Below are positions 1-4,561 of a stretch of 5,066 nt of DNA, piece by piece (the stretch's first letter is position 1; every line of letters starts with the position of its first letter). Origin of the DNA: Acidobacteriaceae bacterium. Its GTDB lineage: Bacteria > Acidobacteriota > Terriglobia > Terriglobales > Acidobacteriaceae. The position numbers were made by a program, and so were the translations under genes. The notes beneath the pieces were generated by a model. It ran no database searches. It saw nothing but the letters and a program-made list of their open reading frames with translations, and was not told the DNA's origin. The stretch is taken from contig JAICMT010000158.1 of assembly GCA_025929125.1 (NCBI GenBank), positions 1 through 5,066 of the forward strand, written 5' to 3'.

Positions 1-726
1 CGTGGCATCGTAGATCGGCGGCACGATGGCAGTGGCCATATGCTTCAGCCCCTCAAAGCCGTTGAACGGCGAATCCGGCTGCATCGAGATGCACTGGATC
101 GTCGGGTTCAGCTCCTTCAGCCGCCGCGTCGTCCCGACGAAGGTGCCGCTGGTGCCCAGGCCGGCGACAAAGTGGGTCACCTGCCCCTCGGTCTGCTGCC
201 AGATCTCGTTCGCCGTCGTCCGGTAGTGCGCCTTCCAGTTCTGCTCATTGCCATACTGGTCGGCGTACAGATACTTCTCCGGCTCCGCCGCGGCCAGTGC
301 CCGCGCCTTGCGAATCGCGCCATCGGATCCGTCCGCCGGATCGGTCCAGATCACTTCAGCCCCATAGGCATTCAGAATGTTCTTCCGCTCCGGAGAGACA
401 TTCGAAGGAACGCACAACGTCACCGGAAATCCCAGCGCTGCGCCCAGCATGGCGTAGGCGATGCCCGTATTGCCGCTGGTCGCATCCAGCAGGCCGCGAA
501 CGCCGCTGCCTTTCTGATGGAACTTCAGCAACCCGCGCTTCTCCGCGTCCAGCACAATGCCGGCCGCCGCGCGGTCTTTCACTGACCCACCCGGATTCGC
601 CCACTCCGCCTTGCCCACAATGTGAACACCGGGCAAATGCGAGGTCAGCCGGTCCAGGTTCACCAGCGGAGTGTTTCCAATCCGTTCCAGCAGCGTCGCT
701 CCAAACGACCGCGCCGTTGCAATCAT
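1..726 (-). CDS. cysM: Cysteine synthase (CysK/CysM family), 3' end cut by window edge
   Basis: Fold-type II PLP enzyme that makes cysteine from an activated serine and a sulfur donor in the cytosol. The 242 visible codons have no stop and run off the left edge; the family is usually about 300-330 residues, so roughly the last quarter is missing. Seen: an IGNTPLV N-terminal motif (residues 16-22), the Schiff-base lysine K50 in GGSVKDR (46-52), the substrate loop TSGNTG (83-88), a QYGN segment (157-160), and the glycine-rich PLP-phosphate loop GLGTSGT (189-195). The HFVAGLGTSGT stretch is closer to actinobacterial CysM-type enzymes than to CysK as I remember them. The ATG start is supported by a strong purine-rich ribosome site at 733-740. 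It is divergent from the orphan gene at 841. Family certain; CysM rather than CysK, and the sulfur donor, are inferred. The symbol is tentative. Confidence 0.93.
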   Translation of the reverse strand, partial: MIATARSFGATLLERIGNTPLVNLDRLTSHLPGVHIVGKAEWANPGGSVKDRAAAGIVLDAEKRGLLKFHQKGSGVRGLLDATSGNTGIAYAMLGAALGFPVTLCVPSNVSPERKNILNAYGAEVIWTDPADGSDGAIRKARALAAAEPEKYLYADQYGNEQNWKAHYRTTANEIWQQTEGQVTHFVAGLGTSGTFVGTTRRLKELNPTIQCISMQPDSPFNGFEGLKHMATAIVPPIYDAT

Positions 727-732
727 CGAAGT

Positions 733-740
733 TCCTTCCT
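733..740 (-). promoter_or_regulatory. Ribosome binding site of the cysteine synthase gene
   Basis: On the minus strand this reads AGGAAGGA, followed by six bases and the ATG at 726. It is the clearest Shine-Dalgarno sequence in the window and fixes the start, which lies just before the conserved IGNTPLV region. The other genes here have weak sites or none. Confidence 0.75.
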
Positions 741-811
741 CGCGACGCGCCGCTCAAGGCTCGCGCCTGCCCTTTCAGCCCTTGGAAGCGGGCCATCGGA
801 TATGCGACAGT

Positions 812-838
812 TAAACTAAAGTCTAAACGTATCTAAAC
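812..838 (+). repeat. TAAAC direct repeats in the divergent spacer
   Basis: TAAAC occurs at 812-816, 824-828 and 834-838; the last two lie in a longer TCTAAAC unit (822-828 and 832-838) spaced 10 bp, about one helical turn. This AT-rich patch ends two bases before the ATG at 841, in otherwise GC-rich DNA between two divergent genes. It could be an operator or simply the AT-rich promoter core of either gene. I see no good -35/-10 pair, so the functional reading is weak. The rest of the spacer (727-811) holds only the cysteine synthase ribosome site that I can identify. Confidence 0.3.
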
Positions 839-840
839 CT

Positions 841-1248
841 ATGGCAAAGAAGACCCCGGTACACACCTTCTCCAGCGCGCTCGAATACCTCGCCGGACAT
901 CAATTTGATGTCTCCGCCTCACGAGAGGGTTCAGCCGCCAAGGCTTTCCAGGTTCGCAAGTATGGCTGCGCGGCAGAGTTAGCCGCCGCCCCGGATGGCA
1001 GCACCCTGGTGCTCAGCCGTCCCGGCTGGGTGCTCGGCGGCCAGATTTCCCGCCTGGTCGACCGCGGGTACCAGAAGTTCCTCAAAACCCCGAAGCTGGA
1101 AATCCCGGCCACCGCCGACCATCTCCGCGCCATCCATGAGTTCAGCGAGGAGCTCAAAGAAGCCGCCGGCTCCTCGAGCCTCTATAACGAGTCCCTTGGC
1201 ACCACCAGCGACCGATACCTCTACGACCGCGTCAAAGGCCGTGAGTAG
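841..1248 (+). CDS. Conserved-looking hypothetical protein, 135 aa
   Basis: I do not recognise a named family. The protein is soluble-looking, with no signal peptide or membrane segment. It starts basic (MAKKTP) and has a probable alternating strand region around residues 36-73 (including LVLSRPGWVLGG at 56-67). A basic RGYQKFLKTPK stretch follows at 75-85, then a likely amphipathic helix near 90-110, and a polar, Tyr-rich tail ending in DRVKGRE. A single Cys sits at position 43. The ATG at 841 is the only usable start: an in-frame TAA lies at 817-819 and no other start codon falls between. No Shine-Dalgarno sequence precedes it (AAACCT before ATG), so initiation may be leaderless or weak. 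The frame reads as ordinary coding sequence across its length and ends 10 bp from the convergent rsmI stop. The gene is probably real; function unknown. Confidence 0.75.
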   Translation: MAKKTPVHTFSSALEYLAGHQFDVSASREGSAAKAFQVRKYGCAAELAAAPDGSTLVLSRPGWVLGGQISRLVDRGYQKFLKTPKLEIPATADHLRAIHEFSEELKEAAGSSSLYNESLGTTSDRYLYDRVKGRE

Positions 1249-1258
1249 CCGCCGCTCT

Positions 1259-2143
1259 TCAGCGCCCTTTGCCGGATCCACGCTCCCGCTGCAGTTCGCG
1301 ATACGCCTCGCTCTTGCCGATTCCGCGCGCCTTAGCCGTCCGTTTCAGCGCGTCCATTTCCGGCAACCCCAGCTCCCGCATCAGCCTGGCGACTTCTGCC
1401 CCCAGCGACTCCGCCGGCCCTTCCTCCACCGCAACCGGTGCAAACAGTAGAACAAACTCTCCGCGCACGCTCTCCCGCGCCGCAAGCGTCTCCCGCACCG
1501 AGCGCACCGGCCCCCGCAGGAACTCCTCATGCAGCTTGGTCAGCTCCCGCGCGACCACCACGTGCTGCTCTGGCCCGAACACTGCCTCCACGTCGGCCAG
1601 CGCCTCCATGATCCGATGTGGCGCCTCATAGAACGCGCAGGTCCCTGCGGCCATTCCCTGCCTGCGCAGCTCCTCGAGCGCCGTCCTGCGCTGCCCCGAC
1701 TTAGCGGGCAGAAATCCCCGGAAGCTGAAGCTCTCCACATTCAGGCCACTCGCGACCAACGCGCTCAGCGCGGCGTTTGCGCCCGGCACCGGAAATACCG
1801 GAACCCCCGCTGCAATCGCGAGCGAGGCAATCTCCGCTCCCGGATCGGCAATGCCTGGAGTTCCAGCATCGCTCACCACGGCGATGCGCTCACCGGCCTT
1901 CAGCCGCTCTACCAGCTCACGCGCCCGGCCGGACTCGTTGTGCTGGTGATAGCTCACCGTTGGCGTCTCGATGCTGAAGTGGTTGCGCAGCTTCTGCGTC
2001 TGCCGCGTGTCCTCGCAGGCAATCAGGTCCGCTTGGCTGAGCACCCGAAGCGCCCGCAGCGTAATGTCCTCAAGATTTCCGATCGGCGTCGCGACCAGAT
2101 ACAGACCGGGCGCAAGCGGCGCATCTCTGCCCGAATCCTTCAC
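1259..2143 (-). CDS. rsmI: 16S rRNA (cytidine(1402)-2'-O)-methyltransferase RsmI
   Basis: SAM-dependent enzyme that adds a 2'-O-methyl group to C1402 of 16S rRNA in the decoding centre, tuning start-codon choice and fidelity. Its 294 residues match the usual family length. Seen in order: YLVATPIGNLEDITLRAL (15-32), ACEDTRQTQKLR (42-53), YHQHNE (65-70), the tetrapyrrole-methylase-type SAM loop VSDAGTPGIADPG (90-102), PVPGANAALSAL (118-129), and FYEAPHRI (171-178). The C-terminal part from about 245 is the small domain typical of RsmI. The start is GTG at 2143. An in-frame TGA at 2180-2182 lies upstream with no ATG between, and the conserved core begins at about residue 13, so GTG is the best choice. 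The ribosome site is weak (GGGG, eight bases upstream). It lies 67 bp downstream of the receiver-like gene and may be co-transcribed with it. Function is very secure. Confidence 0.97.
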   Translation of the reverse strand: MKDSGRDAPLAPGLYLVATPIGNLEDITLRALRVLSQADLIACEDTRQTQKLRNHFSIETPTVSYHQHNESGRARELVERLKAGERIAVVSDAGTPGIADPGAEIASLAIAAGVPVFPVPGANAALSALVASGLNVESFSFRGFLPAKSGQRRTALEELRRQGMAAGTCAFYEAPHRIMEALADVEAVFGPEQHVVVARELTKLHEEFLRGPVRSVRETLAARESVRGEFVLLFAPVAVEEGPAESLGAEVARLMRELGLPEMDALKRTAKARGIGKSEAYRELQRERGSGKGR

Positions 2144-2169
2144 GCAGGCGACCCCATTACGGCCATCAT
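2140..2169 (-). other. Possible 9-codon upstream ORF overlapping the rsmI start
   Basis: On the minus strand an ATG at 2169 (with a second ATG immediately after) opens a nine-codon frame. Its TGA stop (2142-2140) overlaps the rsmI GTG (2143-2141) as GTGA. A still smaller five-codon frame from ATG 2183 ends in a TGA overlapping this ATG. Such overlaps can couple translation to a start with a weak ribosome site, as rsmI has. Frames this short arise easily by chance, so this is only a candidate. Confidence 0.2.
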
Positions 2170-2171
2170 TG

Positions 2172-2193
2172 CTCAGCCCTCATGCAGGCTGAG
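2172..2193. repeat. Perfect 7-bp inverted repeat upstream of rsmI
   Basis: CTCAGCC (2172-2178) and GGCTGAG (2187-2193) flank an 8-base spacer, so RNA from either strand could fold into a short hairpin. No U-run follows on either strand, so it is not a standard intrinsic terminator. It sits in the 67-bp gap between the receiver-like gene and rsmI and touches the -10-like hexamer at 2192-2197. It could be a leader hairpin on read-through transcripts, an operator, or a chance palindrome. Confidence 0.4.
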
Positions 2194-2197
2194 TATA
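2192..2197 (-). promoter_or_regulatory. Candidate -10 element for rsmI
   Basis: The minus strand reads TATACT here, close to the TATAAT consensus and in the gap before rsmI. It would place the transcript start near 2185 and give a leader of about 40 bases. No convincing -35 element lies 16-18 bp upstream, so the call rests on one hexamer. Confidence 0.35.
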
Positions 2198-2210
2198 GCC
2201 GGGTGCGCGC

Positions 2211-2597
2211 CTAAGGATGATGCATTCCCTGCAGCTCGGAACTGCTGCCCACCAGCTCCGTCACCATGGAAAGCAGCTTCGCCGGACCGTCCATCGTATG
2301 CAGCAACTGCCCCAAAAGGCCGTTCGGCGCGCGTCCCGCTTCGGCCGGAAGTGTCAGGCACTTGATCTCTGGCCACCGCGTTTCGGCCAGCGACTCTGCG
2401 TCCCTGCGCTCCTCCGGCGAGAGCGTCTGGCAAAGCACCAGCAGCCCAACGGGGGGCTGCGGTGGAAGCGTCTGCAGCAACGACGCGTCGGACGCGGTAA
2501 TCACTCGATATCCCCGGGTCTGTAAGACCCACTGCCGGGTTGCAAGCAGGTGCTCATCGTGGCCGATCATCACGATTGGACTCTGTTTCTTTTTCAT
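2211..2597 (-). CDS. Stand-alone degenerate receiver (response-regulator-like) protein
   Basis: A 128-residue protein with the layout of a CheY-like receiver domain and no output domain. Seen: beta-1 PIVMIGHDE (7-15), with D14-E15 where the metal-binding acidic pair sits; an alpha-1/beta-2 pattern WVLQTRGYRVITASD (23-37); then beta-3 GLLVLCQTLS (51-60). In ordinary receivers beta-3 ends in the phosphorylated Asp; here that place is C56. The conserved Lys of beta-5 is also not evident, while T82 may match the switch Thr. It therefore probably cannot be phosphorylated in the normal way and may work as a protein-binding module. The ATG at 2597 has a GAGG four bases upstream. It lies 149 bp after the CBS membrane-protein gene and 67 bp before rsmI on the same strand. 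No signal peptide or membrane segment. The receiver-like fold is likely; the role is unknown. Confidence 0.8.
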   Translation of the reverse strand: MKKKQSPIVMIGHDEHLLATRQWVLQTRGYRVITASDASLLQTLPPQPPVGLLVLCQTLSPEERRDAESLAETRWPEIKCLTLPAEAGRAPNGLLGQLLHTMDGPAKLLSMVTELVGSSSELQGMHHP

Positions 2598-2620
2598 GAG
2601 GCCTCGCTGACTGAGAGCAT
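2594..2620 (-). other. Possible 8-codon upstream ORF overlapping the receiver-like start
   Basis: An ATG at 2620 on the minus strand opens an eight-codon frame (MLSVSEAS). Its TGA (2596-2594) overlaps the receiver-like ATG (2597-2595) as ATGA. A purine-rich stretch with a G-run and then AAAGG lies just upstream of this mini-start. This resembles a translational-coupling leader peptide, but frames of this size are common by chance, so confidence is low. Confidence 0.25.
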
Positions 2621-2693
2621 TCGACCTTTACCCCCTATCTATGACCCTACTCGGGTTGCATGAGCGATGTGCGTTGGGTAGCTGACTCACCCG

Positions 2694-2723
2694 CGCAATT
2701 TGTTGAGCATTTCACCGCAATTT
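2694..2723 (-). repeat. Three AAAT-headed units phased every 11 bp
   Basis: On the minus strand AAATTGCG begins at 2723, AAATGCTC at 2712 and AAATTGCG again at 2701, exactly 11 bp apart. The outer two are identical 8-mers. The array lies in the 149-bp gap after the CBS membrane-protein stop and about 100-125 bp upstream of the receiver-like ATG. One-turn phasing suggests a regulator binding array or bent DNA, but three short units are weak evidence. I see no clear promoter or terminator elsewhere in this gap. Confidence 0.3.
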
Positions 2724-2746
2724 CAAACAGGCACATCCGAAGCGGA

Positions 2747-3904
2747 CTAGTTCTCGGCCCGGCGGAATCTTCGGCTCTGATTCAGCAAACCCATCGACTG
2801 CGAGAGGTTCTGGGGCGTGACAATCCCCACAATCCGCTCGCCATCCATCACCGGCACCAGTTGCGCTCCCTGATCCCCAAGAATGCGCCGCAGCGTCTTC
2901 ACTAGCGAGTCGTCCGGCTGCGCTGTCTGGAAGCTCCGCGTCATCACTCCCTGCACGTAGCTGTTGCCCTCTGCCGCCAGTGCCTCCAGAATATTCTGCC
3001 GAGACACCGACCCTACCAGAGTATCGCCGCGTACTACAGGAAACACATCCTGCAGGGTGTGCACCGCACGCTGCAAAGCATCTTCCAGAGTGTCCGAGGC
3101 GGAAAGCGTGCTGAACTGCGTCAGCATGACATCGCGCATCCGCACCGTATCCACCTCGCTCTGAATCAGCATGCCCTGGCCTTCCATTCGCGCGCCGATC
3201 AGCATAAACGCGCCGATCAACCCCAGCCACACGCCATACCACATATTCGAAAGCAGAATGCCGGACACAATCAGCCCGATCGCAGCCCACCGGCTGAAGC
3301 CGCCCCCGAATCCCCAGAGCCGCGCCAGCGCGTGTGAGGCTCCGGCCGGCGTCTCCTGCGCGCCCTGCTTTCCGCTCGCATCGCTCATTTCCAGCATGTG
3401 GCCGCCATCCAGCGGCAGCGCCGGCAGCAGGTTGATCAATCCCAGCAGAACATTGATCCACACCAGCGACCGCAGCAGATGCGCCGGCGAAACCCACGGC
3501 CGGCCCATCAGGTTCACTCCCGGAGCCGAGCTCAGAATCAGCCCGGCCAGCAGCAGCCCCGCCCCGACGCTCGCCGCCGGGCCCACCAGCGCCATTCGCC
3601 GTTGAATCTTCGCTTGGGTGGCGATTTCGGTAGCTTCCAGCGTGGTAAAGCTCATCAGGCCGCCGGTCGGCAGCAGCAGAATCCCGCGCAACTCCAGTCC
3701 AAACCAGGCCGCCGCCAACGCCCGCGCCGTCTCCCGGATCAGCACCGCCAGCAGCAGCAGCCCCCACAACACCAGCATCCGCATCGGATTCAGGCCTGCC
3801 ACCGCCGCCCACGTCATGCCCAGTGCCAGAAGCAGCAGAAAAAACGCGTGAATTCGTACTTCGACTCCGAAGAGACGGCCCGCCAAAAAGCTCCATCCAC
3901 GCAT
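2747..3904 (-). CDS. Site-2-protease-like membrane protein with two CBS domains, catalytic motif lost
   Basis: An inner-membrane protein of 385 residues with the M50B (SpoIVFB-like) site-2 protease fold and a C-terminal CBS pair. Seen: the family opening WSFLAGRLFGVEVRIHAFF (4-22), membrane segments near 20-36, 41-56, 104-127, 143-163 and 205-238, LLPTGGLMSF (77-86), VGPAASV (107-113), and NLLPALPLDGG (158-168). CBS domains cover about 255-312 and 318-376 (VRMRDVML, FPVV...LVGSVSRQNIL; VQGVMT, LVPVM...IVGIVT). The zinc-binding HExxH that should sit in helix 2 reads RETAR (57-61): both His are Arg (codons CGG), while Glu58 and the third ligand Asp166 remain. Proteolysis is therefore unlikely; nucleotide sensing by CBS and substrate binding remain possible. 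The start is taken at ATG 3904, because the family motif begins there; an ATG 21 codons upstream at 3967 would add an atypical Cys-rich tail. It is divergent from rsmD. Confidence 0.9.
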   Translation of the reverse strand: MRGWSFLAGRLFGVEVRIHAFFLLLLALGMTWAAVAGLNPMRMLVLWGLLLLAVLIRETARALAAAWFGLELRGILLLPTGGLMSFTTLEATEIATQAKIQRRMALVGPAASVGAGLLLAGLILSSAPGVNLMGRPWVSPAHLLRSLVWINVLLGLINLLPALPLDGGHMLEMSDASGKQGAQETPAGASHALARLWGFGGGFSRWAAIGLIVSGILLSNMWYGVWLGLIGAFMLIGARMEGQGMLIQSEVDTVRMRDVMLTQFSTLSASDTLEDALQRAVHTLQDVFPVVRGDTLVGSVSRQNILEALAAEGNSYVQGVMTRSFQTAQPDDSLVKTLRRILGDQGAQLVPVMDGERIVGIVTPQNLSQSMGLLNQSRRFRRAEN

Positions 3905-3910
3905 ACCTGT

Positions 3911-3916
3911 ATTGTA
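3911..3916 (-). promoter_or_regulatory. Candidate -10 element placed for a leaderless start (site-2-protease-like gene)
   Basis: The minus strand reads TACAAT, a five-of-six match to TATAAT, followed by exactly six bases and the ATG at 3904. Transcription would begin at the A of the start codon. No real Shine-Dalgarno sequence precedes that ATG (ACAGGT only), which fits a leaderless message. No good -35 hexamer is visible. Confidence 0.45.
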
Positions 3917-3964
3917 TGCGCAGCTCAAGTTACCCCGACGGAAGTCGCACGCGCATCCGCAAGC

Positions 3965-3970
3965 CATAAT
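3965..3970 (+). promoter_or_regulatory. Candidate -10 element placed for a leaderless start (rsmD)
   Basis: CATAAT, a five-of-six match to TATAAT, is followed by six bases and the rsmD ATG at 3977. This puts the expected transcript start on the start codon itself. The only purines nearby (GAAG at 3971-3974) are too close to the ATG for a normal ribosome site. It would also leave the out-of-frame ATG at 3969 untranscribed. No clear -35 element. Confidence 0.45.
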
Positions 3971-3976
3971 GAAGCT

Positions 3977-4543
3977 ATGCGCGTCATCGCCGGAACCTAC
4001 CGCTCGCGACGCTTGGTTGCGCCCCGCGGGGACAGCACCCGGCCCACCAGCGATCGTCTACGCGAAACCCTCTTCAACATCCTCGCCCCCCGCCTGCCCG
4101 GAGCCCGTTTCGCCGACCTCTACGCGGGTACGGGTGCGGTTGGCATCGAGGCCCTCAGTCGTGGTGCGGCACACGTCTGGTTCGCCGAAAAGGCCGCCCC
4201 TGCTCTCGCTGCACTCCGTGCCAATCTCAGCGAACTCGGCATCACCGCCAGCCACACCGTCGAGACCCGCGGAGTCGCCGCCCTGCTCGATAACCTCGCC
4301 CGGGCCGCTGCTCCGCTCGATGTCGTCTACCTCGATCCGCCCTGGGAAGCCGACCGCGAATACGCAGCGACGCTGGACTTCCTCGGTAGCGCACGCGCCT
4401 CCGCCATGCTCGCGCCAAACGCACTCATCGTCGCCGAACACGCCAGCCGCACCGCCTTGGCCGATCGCTACGGCCGTCTCAGCCGGTCCCGCAATCTCAT
4501 TCAGGGCGACGCAGCGCTCAGCTTCTACACGGCCGCGGAATAA
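3977..4543 (+). CDS. rsmD: 16S rRNA (guanine(966)-N(2))-methyltransferase RsmD
   Basis: SAM-dependent Rossmann-fold enzyme that methylates N2 of G966 in 16S rRNA during 30S assembly; G966 lies at the P site. It has 188 residues, the usual family length. Seen: MRVIAGTYRSRRL at the N-terminus (family pattern MRVIAGxxxGR), RPTSDRLRETLFNIL (22-36), SAM-binding motif I DLYAGTGAVGIEALSRGA (47-64), the acidic end of the next strand at E71, and the catalytic DPPW (120-123) of N-methyltransferases that act on exocyclic amines. The frame stays open upstream, but that part is antisense to the site-2-protease-like gene, and MRVIAG is the canonical start, so ATG 3977 is chosen. It is divergent from the CBS membrane-protein gene with 72 bp between, and convergent with the next gene 18 bp on. 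In many bacteria coaD follows rsmD; here it does not. Function is very secure. Confidence 0.96.
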   Translation: MRVIAGTYRSRRLVAPRGDSTRPTSDRLRETLFNILAPRLPGARFADLYAGTGAVGIEALSRGAAHVWFAEKAAPALAALRANLSELGITASHTVETRGVAALLDNLARAAAPLDVVYLDPPWEADREYAATLDFLGSARASAMLAPNALIVAEHASRTALADRYGRLSRSRNLIQGDAALSFYTAAE

Positions 4544-4561
4544 TCCTCGTAGGCAGGAGTC

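Noticed and set aside
356..796. Minus-strand frame of 146 codons overlapping the cysteine synthase gene
   Set aside because: It overlaps the motif-bearing PLP-enzyme frame and is rich in Arg/Gly/Ser with no recognisable domain.
1529..2365. Plus-strand frame of 278 codons antisense to rsmI
   Set aside because: It is antisense to a secure rsmI gene and shows Arg/Pro/His-rich shadow composition with no motif.
2712..3896. Long minus-strand frame (394 codons) overlapping the site-2-protease-like gene
   Set aside because: Its product is a Gly/Ala/Arg-rich, low-complexity string typical of an off-frame read of GC-rich coding DNA. The other frame has clear family motifs.
3905..3967. N-terminal 21-codon extension of the site-2-protease-like protein from ATG 3967
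   Set aside because: The added residues are Cys-rich and atypical, the family motif starts at the 3904 ATG, and the extension would run through the divergent promoter area.
3398..3976. Upstream extension of the rsmD frame
   Set aside because: It is antisense to the CBS membrane-protein gene and extremely Gln/Arg-rich. The canonical RsmD N-terminus starts at 3977.
4058..4441. Minus-strand frame antisense to rsmD
   Set aside because: It is antisense to well-supported rsmD motifs and has an acidic/Gly-rich shadow composition.
4544..4561. Possible terminator between rsmD and the right-edge gene
   Set aside because: Only a 4-bp TCCT/AGGA stem with no U-run can be drawn. The similar 10-bp gap at 1249-1258 holds nothing either.
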